DNA of 7,568 nt from Vulcanimicrobiota bacterium. Its GTDB lineage: Bacteria; Vulcanimicrobiota; Vulcanimicrobiia; Vulcanimicrobiales; Vulcanimicrobiaceae. This document shows, piece by piece, positions 1 to 6,415 of this stretch; position 1 is the first letter of the stretch; every line of letters starts with the position of its first letter. The stretch covers positions 1-7,568 of the forward strand of contig JACRTZ010000142.1 of the NCBI GenBank assembly GCA_014304965.1. Reading direction: 5' to 3'. The translations under genes and the position numbers were made by a program. Below the pieces are notes generated by a model. It saw only the letters and a program-made list of their open reading frames with translations, ran no database searches and had not been told where the DNA came from.

Positions 1-2376
1 GGACTGCTCGTCGTGGCCACCGGGCTGATCGTTTCGCGCTACCTCTCGACGCGCGAGCCGCTGGCATTTCTCGAAGCGGCCATGATCGTTTCGCTCGCGT
101 ACTTCATTCTTTCGACGCGCATGCACGAACGCTACGTGTTTAACGCGCTCATGCTGGCCACGCCGCTCGTGTTCTTGCGCGGCCGCTACCTCTACGCAAC
201 GATCGCGCTGTCGGTGACGCTGCTTGCGAACTTGATGTACTCGTTCGAATACTTGCGCGTCATGTCGGAGCACGTCGCGAACGCCAATTCAGTGAACCTC
301 AATCCGTGGCTGAGCCGCCCGATGGCGCTGTTGAACGTCGCGACCTTTTTCTACGTGGCGTACACCTATTTGGGCGGCGTGGGAACCGAGGTGGCGGATC
401 GCTTCGATCTGCGGGCGGCGATAGCGCGGCTGTGGGCGCAGGGCCGTACATGGTTCGCGCCGCTCGAAGGCGTCTCGCGCATGACACGACCGGATTGGAT
501 CATCGGCAGCGCGATGGCATTCGGATCCTTCTTGATCATGTTTTCCGGGTACGCGTTGCCGAACGAGAAGATCTTCGATGAGATCTACTACGCGCGCGCG
601 GGCGAGGAGTATCTCTCCGGCAAGGACATCTTCGAATATACCCATCCGCCGCTGACCAAACTGTTGATCACGGCCTCGATGACGCTGTTCGGCGGTTTGC
701 ACGGCGCGGGCGACACGGCGACGGGCTGGCGGTTTCTCAACGTCGTCGTCGGCGCATTGATGGTGCTGATCGTCTATTGCTTTGCGAAGCGGCTTTTGGG
801 GTCCACGCTCTTTGCGGGCATCGCAGCGGGTCTGCTCGCCTTCGACGGCTTTCATTTCGTGCAGTCGCGGATCGCGACGCCCGAAATTACCGTCGCGTTC
901 TTCTCGATCTTCACGCTCTACGCGTTTTACCGTTTTTGGCTGGCCTCGCGCGTGCGGGTGGCGCCGTGGCTCGGCACCAAACTGCAGCCGCTGTTACGGG
1001 CCGAAGGCTGGGCGCTCGCGGCCGCGACGCTGGTATCGGCGGGTGCGTCCGCATTTTTCGGTAAGAGCGACGGCCTCGCGACGCACGTCGTCGTGTTCTT
1101 GTATTTCGAACTCGGTTTGTATGCGGCCGTGCGGATTTTTGCGCCGCGATTCCGCGCGGCGCACACGCTCGTATCGTACGCGGACGGCTCGCGCGTTTTG
1201 GAGGGCCGGCTCGAAACGTTCGACGGCGGCATCGTGCCGCTGGGCAAAGGCGGTGCCGTCGCCGGCCTCGCAACGCGCGGCGACAAGAACGCCCTAACGT
1301 ATTCCGACGACGAATTGCGCATCGAATACGGCCGCGGGACGGCGAAGTACATCACCCCTGAAGGCACGGCCGCCTTCGAACCGGCGGGGACGATGACATC
1401 GGGCGGCGAGACGATCGACGGCCGCCGCGACGGCGTTATTTGGATGGTCGCGCTTGCGGTCATCGCGGGGTGTCTCGCGGCGAGCAAGTGGAACGGGCTC
1501 TTCGACTATTTCGTCGTGTGGGCGCTCACCGGCGTGGTCGTTCTGCAATCGGTGTGGCCGCGCTTCGTGAGCGCAGGGTATAAAGCCGTCGGCGAAGCCT
1601 TCAAAGGCGCGGCCCGACCGGCCGTGTGGGGCAACCCGTTCGGCATTTCCCTCGACATCCTCGTCGCCGGCATGCTGTTTGTCGGAGCGACGATTTATCT
1701 CGCGGCCTACATTCCGTATTTGACCTTACCGGTCACGGTGGACGGTAAGATCGTTCACCATTCCCTCGCGGACCTCATCGCGCTGCAGAAGGCGATGTAC
1801 GGCTATCACTGTTGCGAGAAGACGGTCATGATCTCGGCCGGCGCCCACCATCCGTACGCGTCGAGCTGGTGGCAGTGGCCGTTGCTCGACAAGCCCATAT
1901 CGTACTACTACCACGACTTCCGCACCGGCGTTGCAACGCAGCAAGCGGAAGGATGTTGCGTCGCCGAGATCATTGCGCTGCCGAATCCGATCGTGTGGTG
2001 GCTGGGCCTCGTGTCGGTGCCGATGCTGGCCTGGCTCGCGTGGAAGGAACGCAACAAAGGCTATGCGATTCTGTTCACCGCGTATATGTTCCAATGGCTG
2101 CCGTGGATCGGCACGCCGAGGCTCGCGTTCGAATATCACTTTTTCCCGAACCTCGCGATCATCTGCCTCGCGGACGCCGTCTTACTCAAGCGCGTTTGGG
2201 ACTACGCGCGCGACAACTCCGAGGTCGTGTGGCCGAAGGTGGCGGTCGGAGTCTATTTGCTCTCGGTGGTCGCGGCGTTTGTGTTCTGGTATCCGATTTT
2301 GGCCGGGACGCACATCACTTGGCAGGCGTGGGACTCGCGCATGATGCACTGGCTCTTCGGCAACAGCTGGGTATAG
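1..2376 (+). CDS. PMT-family (GT39-like, GT-C) membrane glycosyltransferase, 5'-partial
   Basis: This is a polytopic membrane glycosyltransferase that should move a sugar from a polyprenyl-phosphate carrier to an acceptor on the outer face of the membrane. The frame is already open at base 1, so the gene enters from outside the window; the GTG at 13 is only the first internal start codon, and residues are numbered from it (787 aa). The catalytic part begins near residue 160. It has the Asp-Glu pair (FDEIYYAR, 188-195), the THPPLTKLL motif (210-218) and SKWNGLF (491-497). A C-terminal PMT_4TMC-like part has HPY.SSWW.WPL (613-624) and a FEYHFFPN stretch (706-713). About 16 hydrophobic segments can be picked out. 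Residues 1-125 carry a STRMHERY motif (34-41) typical of the end of Gpi18-like GT-C enzymes, suggesting two fused GT-C units. Residues about 380-473 are a hydrophilic insert. Sugar and acceptor are not predictable. The TAG stop shares its last base with the transposon-like element that follows. Confidence 0.88.
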   Translation, partial: GLLVVATGLIVSRYLSTREPLAFLEAAMIVSLAYFILSTRMHERYVFNALMLATPLVFLRGRYLYATIALSVTLLANLMYSFEYLRVMSEHVANANSVNLNPWLSRPMALLNVATFFYVAYTYLGGVGTEVADRFDLRAAIARLWAQGRTWFAPLEGVSRMTRPDWIIGSAMAFGSFLIMFSGYALPNEKIFDEIYYARAGEEYLSGKDIFEYTHPPLTKLLITASMTLFGGLHGAGDTATGWRFLNVVVGALMVLIVYCFAKRLLGSTLFAGIAAGLLAFDGFHFVQSRIATPEITVAFFSIFTLYAFYRFWLASRVRVAPWLGTKLQPLLRAEGWALAAATLVSAGASAFFGKSDGLATHVVVFLYFELGLYAAVRIFAPRFRAAHTLVSYADGSRVLEGRLETFDGGIVPLGKGGAVAGLATRGDKNALTYSDDELRIEYGRGTAKYITPEGTAAFEPAGTMTSGGETIDGRRDGVIWMVALAVIAGCLAASKWNGLFDYFVVWALTGVVVLQSVWPRFVSAGYKAVGEAFKGAARPAVWGNPFGISLDILVAGMLFVGATIYLAAYIPYLTLPVTVDGKIVHHSLADLIALQKAMYGYHCCEKTVMISAGAHHPYASSWWQWPLLDKPISYYYHDFRTGVATQQAEGCCVAEIIALPNPIVWWLGLVSVPMLAWLAWKERNKGYAILFTAYMFQWLPWIGTPRLAFEYHFFPNLAIICLADAVLLKRVWDYARDNSEVVWPKVAVGVYLLSVVAAFVFWYPILAGTHITWQAWDSRMMHWLFGNSWV

Positions 2377-2410
2377 GAGCCTGTCGGATTATGCTCGCGC
2401 GCGGTGCTGC
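2376..2410 (+). repeat. Left terminal inverted repeat of the 270-bp element
   Basis: This is the left arm of the inverted repeat pair. Its outer 18 bp differ from the right arm by one base (T in GGATTATG against C in GGACTATG). The next 17 bp match at 13 positions. The first base, G at 2376, is also the third base of the glycosyltransferase TAG stop codon. Confidence 0.82.
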
Positions 2411-2610
2411 TGGTTATTTTGATCCGATTTCGAGGAGAGGCGGAGGGAGCATAGCAGCGCTCTGTAACCGAAGGCTCGACGATGAAATCGGCAAAATTGA
2501 CAGCAGCCCTCCGGGTTGCGTACGGCGCAGGCCGTCAGCTTCGTCTCTCCTCGCTCAAATGACGGTGTCATTCAGCGCTCGTCGATCCTCGCCGTCGGTC
2601 TGCGGCGTGC

Positions 2611-2645
2611 GCAACAACGCGCCCGACCATAGTCCGACAGGCTCC
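2611..2645 (-). repeat. Right terminal inverted repeat of the 270-bp element
   Basis: This is the right arm, inverted relative to 2376-2410. It ends at the C at 2645, directly before the TA duplication (2646-2647). That TA and the following A (2646-2648) are what is left of the original TAA stop codon. Confidence 0.82.
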
Positions 2646-2646
2646 T

Positions 2647-2652
2647 AAGGGA
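2647..2652 (+). promoter_or_regulatory. Ribosome binding site of yebC
   Basis: AAGGGA lies 5 bases before the yebC ATG at 2658, a good Shine-Dalgarno match and spacing. Before the element inserted, its AA would have been the end of the upstream TAA stop codon. The element therefore cut just in front of this site and left it intact. Confidence 0.75.
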
Positions 2653-2657
2653 CGCCT

Positions 2658-3407
2658 ATGTCGGGACATTCCAAGTGGCACAACATCAAACTGCGCAAAG
2701 GCAAAGCGGATGCGCAGCGCGGCGCGTTATTTACCAAACTGTCGAAAGAGATTATCCTGGCCGCGAAGAGCGGCTCGCCCGATCCCGAGGCGAATTACCG
2801 GCTCAAGATGGCTGTCGAGAAGGCGCGCGAAAACAACGTGCCCCAAGACAACATCAAACGCGCGATAGGCCGCGCGGCCGGAGCGGACGGGGCAAAAGAC
2901 ATCGAGGAAATTCGCTACGAGGGTTACGGACCGGCTGGGGTCGCCGCCGTCGTTGACGTCGCGACCGACAATCGCAATCGCACTGCGAGCGAACTGCGCT
3001 ACATTTTTAGCCGGCACGGCGGTGCGCTTGGAGAAACCGGCAGCGTCGCTTGGATGTTTACGCCGGCCGGTCTGCTCGAAGTCGAGAACGGAAAGCTCGA
3101 CGAGGATGCCCTGACGGAAGCCGCGCTCGTTGACGGCGTGGTGGACGTGCGCTGGTCGCCCGAAGGGCGCTCCGAAATCGTGACCGAGCCCGGCGCACTC
3201 GCGTCGGTGCGCGAAGCGTTGAACGGTAAGAACGTGCGCGTCACCTCGATGGTGCTCGGCGTGGATCCCAAACAGAGCGTCGCGGCTGCCGGCGACGACG
3301 TTCGCGCCGTCGTCGAGTTCTTGGATGCGCTCGAAGAGCACGAAGACGTTCAGCGGGTGTTCTCCAACGCGGAACTGGACGCAGCCCAACTGGAAGCGCT
3401 GGCGTAG
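2658..3407 (+). CDS. yebC: YebC/PmpR/TACO1 family protein
   Basis: This is a cytoplasmic protein of the YebC/TACO1 family. The family was long annotated as transcriptional regulators; more recent work links bacterial YebC and mitochondrial TACO1 to translation through proline-rich stretches. The protein is 249 aa, a normal length. It opens with the family signature MSGHSKWHNIK and keeps the basic N-terminal domain (residues 1-75, including KLSKEI.LAAK.G and NVP.DNI.RAI). It then shows the YEGYGP.GVA segment and the DNRNRT..E.R..F..HGG block (residues about 105-123). The ATG at 2658 is fixed by the signature and by the AAGGGA site 5 bases upstream. The neighbour often seen elsewhere, ruvC, is absent here. 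The next gene starts 3 bp after the stop, so the two are probably cotranscribed. Confidence 0.96.
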   Translation: MSGHSKWHNIKLRKGKADAQRGALFTKLSKEIILAAKSGSPDPEANYRLKMAVEKARENNVPQDNIKRAIGRAAGADGAKDIEEIRYEGYGPAGVAAVVDVATDNRNRTASELRYIFSRHGGALGETGSVAWMFTPAGLLEVENGKLDEDALTEAALVDGVVDVRWSPEGRSEIVTEPGALASVREALNGKNVRVTSMVLGVDPKQSVAAAGDDVRAVVEFLDALEEHEDVQRVFSNAELDAAQLEALA

Positions 3408-3410
3408 CCG

Positions 3411-4508
3411 ATGTCCGACGCCGGTTCGACCGTTCGCCGCGCGCGTTTCGGCTGGTTTTTCCAGCAAGACTGGTTTCTCGCGATCGCGCTGGCGTTTTTC
3501 GTGGGCGTACTCGTCTGGTTCGGCCGCCAAATCGGCGACTTCTTCCAGCCGTCGGCGAAGGAGGTTTCCGCGCCGACGCTCGTCGGTCAGACGGCCGGCG
3601 ATGCCGAGCGAACGGCGGAACGTTCGCACGTGCAAGCCGTCGTTGTGGCGCATCAACCCAGCGACCGCTATCCCAAGGACTTGGTTATCCGGCAAGATCC
3701 GCCGGGCGGTTCGCTCGTGCGCTCCGGGCGGCAGATTTCGATCGTCATCTCGAGCGGCGTGCAGATATTTTCGATGCCGGATTTGCGCTCGGACACGATG
3801 CGCGAAGTGGGGTTGGACCTCTCGCACTTCAAATTGCTGCTCGGAAAGACCAAACTCGTGGAGAGCGACGACGTGCCGGCCAATCGCGTCGTCAGTCAGG
3901 ACCCGCCGCCGCTTTCTTCCGTACGCGTCGGCACGACGGTCAATCTCGAGCTTTCGAAAGGCGGCAAATCTGCCGGCCGCGTTCCGAATTTCGTCAATCT
4001 GAACGTTGAGGAGGCGCGCGAGCTTGCGCGCAAGCAGCGGGTGAAACTCGGGCAAATCGTGTGGACGCCGTTCGGCCGTTGGGGGATGCCGCGCGGTTCG
4101 ATCGTTCGCCAAAGTCCGTCGGCCGGAACGCCCCTCGAACCGGGCGGCGACGTATCGCTGCAAGTGAGCGCGGGGCCTCGCGAGTCGGGCTATCTCGTGC
4201 GGCAGGTTCACGCGACCGCCGTCGTTCCCGACAATCAGACCGACCCGACCAGAGCGCAGGCCGTTCGGGTGCAAGTCCGCGACGAAACGGGCACGTGGAA
4301 CGTCTACGACACCTTTGCGACGCCGAAACAACGGCTCAACTTCAACCTGACGGTGATCGGCACCGCCGAGCTCGAAATGTACGTCAACAACGAGTTGCTC
4401 AGCTCGTCGCGGCTCGGCACCGAACCCGCGATGCAAGAACGTCAGCAGATGGGACCCGCGCCCGCAACCGTTGGGCCGATCAAACCCGCCGCCAAAAGGT
4501 CGCCGTGA
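3411..4508 (+). CDS. Membrane-anchored protein with three PASTA domains and no kinase domain
   Basis: This is a 365-aa single-pass membrane protein. A short basic N-terminus is followed by a hydrophobic segment at residues about 21-38; the rest should face outward. Three PASTA units follow at about 51-115, 119-184 and 189-255. Each shows the expected pattern of a (V/M)P.(L/F)-type opening and a late (R/S)Q(D/S)P..G or QDPPP..S turn, ending in a V.L.(V/L)S strand. PASTA units are known to bind uncrosslinked peptidoglycan or muropeptides and usually sit behind a Ser/Thr kinase or on class A PBPs. No kinase or transpeptidase domain is encoded here. Residues about 258-333 form an unrecognised, probably beta-rich domain, followed by a Pro/Ala/Lys-rich tail. 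The TGA stop overlaps the GTG start of rpe. A cell-wall sensing or scaffolding role is inferred only. Confidence 0.88.
   Translation: MSDAGSTVRRARFGWFFQQDWFLAIALAFFVGVLVWFGRQIGDFFQPSAKEVSAPTLVGQTAGDAERTAERSHVQAVVVAHQPSDRYPKDLVIRQDPPGGSLVRSGRQISIVISSGVQIFSMPDLRSDTMREVGLDLSHFKLLLGKTKLVESDDVPANRVVSQDPPPLSSVRVGTTVNLELSKGGKSAGRVPNFVNLNVEEARELARKQRVKLGQIVWTPFGRWGMPRGSIVRQSPSAGTPLEPGGDVSLQVSAGPRESGYLVRQVHATAVVPDNQTDPTRAQAVRVQVRDETGTWNVYDTFATPKQRLNFNLTVIGTAELEMYVNNELLSSSRLGTEPAMQERQQMGPAPATVGPIKPAAKRSP
4494..4508 (+). promoter_or_regulatory. Shine-Dalgarno site and GTGA stop/start overlap deciding the rpe start
   Basis: AAAAGG at 4494-4499 lies 5 bases before a GTG at 4505. The GTG shares the four bases GTGA with the stop codon of the PASTA gene. 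This arrangement supports translational coupling and fixes the rpe start at 4505, although the rpe frame stays open further upstream. Confidence 0.75.
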
Positions 4509-5167
4509 TCAAGATCGCGCCGTCCCTGTTGTCGGCGGATTTCAGCCGGATCGCCGAGCAAGTCGCGACGGTAGAACGTGGCGGCGCGGACTATCTCCAT
4601 CTCGACGTGATGGACGGGCGCTTCGTTCCGAACATCACCTGGGGTCCGAAGATCATCGCCGATCTGCGCAAACTCTCGCCGCTCGCTTTCGACGCGCATC
4701 TGATGATTGTCGAGCCTGAACGGTACGTCGAAGACTTTCGCAAGGCGGGCGCCGACGTGATCACCGTGCATTGGGAGGCGACCGTCCACGCGCAGCGCCT
4801 CCTTGCGCACATCCGTTCGCTCGGCGCGAAGGCGGGCCTCGCGCTAAATCCGGCGACGCCGGTTTCGTTTGTCGAGGACGTCATCGAGGATCTGGACTTG
4901 CTGCTCGTCATGAGCGTCAATCCGGGGTTTGGCGGGCAATCGTTCTTGCCGGTCGCGCTGAAGAAGATCCGCGAAGCGCGCGCGTTGATCGACGCACGCA
5001 ATCCGAACTGCGAACTGGAAGTGGACGGCGGCATCGGGCGCGCGAACATTGCGGAGGTCGTCGAGGCCGGTGCATGCGTCATCGTCATGGGCTCGAGCAT
5101 CTTCGGGACGGCCGATCCCGGGGCCGAGGTCGGCGCGATGCGTAAACTCGCCGGGAGCGCTCGCTGA
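4505..5167 (+). CDS. rpe: Ribulose-phosphate 3-epimerase
   Basis: This cytoplasmic enzyme interconverts D-ribulose 5-phosphate and D-xylulose 5-phosphate in the pentose phosphate and Calvin pathways, using a divalent metal. The product from GTG 4505 is 220 aa, the usual length, and starts with the family sequence MIKIAPSLLSADF. The metal and active-site residues are visible: H32 and D34 in HLDVMDG, H65 in DAHLMI, and D174 in EVDGGI. The phosphate-binding loops MSVNPGFGGQ.F (136-147) and VMGSSIFG (194-201) are intact. The frame is open back to 4061, but that extension is out-of-frame PASTA coding sequence and is absent from the family. The gene overlaps its neighbours on both sides by 4 bp, so it sits in the middle of a coupled operon. 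Confidence 0.97.
   Translation: MIKIAPSLLSADFSRIAEQVATVERGGADYLHLDVMDGRFVPNITWGPKIIADLRKLSPLAFDAHLMIVEPERYVEDFRKAGADVITVHWEATVHAQRLLAHIRSLGAKAGLALNPATPVSFVEDVIEDLDLLLVMSVNPGFGGQSFLPVALKKIREARALIDARNPNCELEVDGGIGRANIAEVVEAGACVIVMGSSIFGTADPGAEVGAMRKLAGSAR
5153..5167 (+). promoter_or_regulatory. Shine-Dalgarno site and CTGA overlap supporting a CTG start for thiL
   Basis: GGGAG at 5153-5157 is followed by 6 bases and then CTG at 5164-5166, which overlaps the TGA stop of rpe. The spacing matches a normal initiation site, and the overlap mirrors the GTGA junction at the start of rpe. Confidence 0.6.
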
Positions 5168-6156
5168 CCGAAGACGCGCTGATCGCGGCGTTACGCGCGA
5201 TCGTCGAGGTACCGGTCGCGGGCGCGCGCGCGCCGATCGCCGGCATCGGAGACGACGCCGCGGTCTGGCAGCCGTCGCGCTCGCACCTCTCCGTTGCGAC
5301 AACGGACGCGCTCGTGGACGGCGTCCACTTTGCAAGCGATGCGATGAATCCGCGCGACGTCGGTCACCGTGCGATGGCTGCGAACCTGTCGGATGTTGCG
5401 GCGATGGGCGCGCGCCCGGTGCTTGCGACGATCGCGCTTGGCGTGTCGGATGCGATTGACGAAGATTGGATCTTAGCGTGTTACCGCGGGCTCGATGCGC
5501 TCGCGCGGGCGAACCGCACGAGCATCGTGGGCGGCGACATCGTGCGCGCACAGGCTGCGTTCTTGTCCATCACGATCGTCGGCGAAGTGCGGCGGTCGAA
5601 CCTCAAGCGCCGCAGCGGTGGACGGCCGGGGCACGTGCTGGCGACGACGGGACCGCTCGGCGCGAGCCGCGCGGGTTTGGAATTGACGCGCCGTTCGCTC
5701 GACCTCGATGACGCGGCGCGCGCTGCTGCGGAAGAAGCGTTTGCGCGACCGCGGCCCCGGCTCGCCGAGGGCACGTGGCTCGCGGCATCGGGGCACGTGC
5801 ACGCGATGATGGATTGTTCGGACGGACTTTCGACCGATCTCGGCCGGCTGGCGTCGGCCAGCGGGTGCGGCGCGACGGTGGAATCAGTGCCGATCGCGCC
5901 GGCTGCCGCCGCCGTGGCGGCCGCGGCCGGCGGCGACGCCTTCGATTACGCGCTCAACGGGGGCGAAGACTTCGAGTTATTGGTGGCCGTGGGTGCTCGG
6001 GCGTTCTCCCACCTGGCGCAGCGGTTTGCCGTGCGCTTCGGCCGGCCGCTCGAGCGCGTAGGCACCCTGGACGCCGAGCCCGGCCTGCGCCTAAGAGTGC
6101 CGGAAATGGAACCGCGCGACCTGAAGCCGCGCGGTTGGGATCATTTGGCAGGCTAG
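5164..6156 (+). CDS. thiL: Thiamine-monophosphate kinase with probable CTG start
   Basis: ThiL phosphorylates thiamine monophosphate with ATP to make thiamine diphosphate, the active cofactor, in the cytoplasm. From the CTG at 5164 the protein is 330 aa, close to the usual 320-330. Visible motifs are GIGDDAA (27-33), TTDALVDGVHF (46-56), ANLSDVAAMGA (73-83), GGDIVRA (123-129), DCSDGLSTDLGRL (217-229) and NGGEDFELL (265-273). The frame has no ATG, GTG or TTG between its last upstream stop (TAA 5143-5145) and a GTG at 5314. Starting at 5314 would delete the ATP/Mg-binding GIGDDAA motif. The CTG overlaps the rpe stop as CTGA and has GGGAG (5153-5157) 6 bases upstream. The identity is firm; the CTG start is inferred from frame, motifs and spacing. 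Thiamine diphosphate serves transketolase, which links this gene to rpe metabolically. Confidence 0.93.
   Translation: MTEDALIAALRAIVEVPVAGARAPIAGIGDDAAVWQPSRSHLSVATTDALVDGVHFASDAMNPRDVGHRAMAANLSDVAAMGARPVLATIALGVSDAIDEDWILACYRGLDALARANRTSIVGGDIVRAQAAFLSITIVGEVRRSNLKRRSGGRPGHVLATTGPLGASRAGLELTRRSLDLDDAARAAAEEAFARPRPRLAEGTWLAASGHVHAMMDCSDGLSTDLGRLASASGCGATVESVPIAPAAAAVAAAAGGDAFDYALNGGEDFELLVAVGARAFSHLAQRFAVRFGRPLERVGTLDAEPGLRLRVPEMEPRDLKPRGWDHLAG
6110..6136 (-). terminator. Possible terminator hairpin downstream of rpmB, inside the thiL 3' end
   Basis: AACCGCGCG (6110-6118) and CGCGCGGTT (6128-6136) form a perfect 9-bp stem with a 9-base loop, starting about 29 bases beyond the rpmB stop. Read on the minus strand it is followed by a weakly T-rich TCCATTT, not a strong T run. 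It lies in thiL coding sequence (around EPRDLKPRG). It could stop rpmB transcription, end the thiL operon inefficiently, or reflect codon use alone. Confidence 0.35.
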
Positions 6157-6164
6157 CCCGCGAG

Positions 6165-6353
6165 CTAGGCTCGCTTGACCCGCCGGGAGCGCAAGCACTG
6201 CGTGCAGACCCGCAGGGTCTTGTGCGTCCCGCGATCGTCCACCCGAACGGGCTGAAGGTTCGGCAGCCAGCGGCGCTTCGTCTTATTCATGGCGTGGCTG
6301 ACGTTATTGCCGGCCATCGGTCCCTTGCTACAAACATCGCAGCGCTTGGCCAT
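6165..6353 (-). CDS. rpmB: 50S ribosomal protein L28
   Basis: L28 is a component of the large ribosomal subunit. The minus-strand product is 62 aa, the normal short length of the bacterial zinc-binding form. It begins MAKRCDVC and keeps the N-terminal GP..GN.VSHA.NKTKR.W.PNLQ core (residues 11-34). It also has a C-terminal VCT.CLRS segment. Cysteines at 5, 8, 50 and 53 form the two CxxC pairs of the zinc-ribbon (C+) type. The ATG at 6353 is preceded by AGGACGAG at a suitable distance. The gene converges on thiL with only 8 bp between the stop codons. Its own promoter and a leader hairpin lie upstream (6383-6444). Confidence 0.97.
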   Translation of the reverse strand: MAKRCDVCSKGPMAGNNVSHAMNKTKRRWLPNLQPVRVDDRGTHKTLRVCTQCLRSRRVKRA

Positions 6354-6382
6354 TGTGCTCGTCCTATCTCTGAAAATCGAAT

Positions 6383-6404
6383 GCTCGGGGATCTACTCCC
6401 GAGC
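6383..6404 (-). promoter_or_regulatory. Hairpin in the rpmB mRNA leader
   Basis: GCTCGGG (6383-6389) and CCCGAGC (6398-6404) form a perfect 7-bp stem around an 8-base loop, about 30 bases before the rpmB start codon. It lies between the proposed promoter and the gene, so it would be near the 5' end of the transcript. No U-run follows it in either direction. It could be a leader structure for autoregulation or stability, or a DNA operator. Confidence 0.45.
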
Positions 6405-6415
6405 GCAACCCGAGT

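Larger units (their letters stand above)
2376..2645. mobile_element. MITE-like non-autonomous element with terminal inverted repeats and TA target duplication
   Basis: The two ends of this 270-bp segment are inverted copies of each other. The outer 18 bp match at 17 positions (left end GGAGCCTGTCGGATTATG), and the similarity continues to about 35 bp (30 of 35). TA lies immediately outside both ends (2374-2375 and 2646-2647), as expected of a TA target duplication. No convincing reading frame or transposase lies inside, so it would need a transposase in trans. TA targets and GAGCCTGTC-like tips fit some IS5-group elements, but the parent family is an inference. Removing the element and one TA gives a glycosyltransferase gene ending in TAA followed 9 bp later by the yebC ATG. 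This supports a real, precise insertion. An alternative reading is a structured intergenic repeat (REP/ERIC-like). Confidence 0.8.

Noticed and set aside
2389..2571. A 60-codon minus-strand frame inside the 270-bp element
   Set aside because: It spans the structured repeats, has no transposase-like content, and runs into the left terminal repeat; it is best read as part of the element and not as a gene.
3906..3914. A Pro-Pro-Pro run in the PASTA protein directly downstream of yebC, possibly linking YebC to proline-stall relief
   Set aside because: Such prolines are a normal part of the PASTA turn, and one triplet near yebC does not show a functional link.
2727..4436. A 569-codon minus-strand open frame opposite yebC and the PASTA gene
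   Set aside because: Its protein is Arg/His/Asp-rich with no recognisable domain, and it lies entirely opposite two well-supported genes; it is a by-product of high GC content.
4061..4504. Upstream extension of rpe to a start at 4061
   Set aside because: The added 148 residues are out-of-frame PASTA coding sequence, are missing from the family, and would bypass the GTG with a good Shine-Dalgarno site at 4505.
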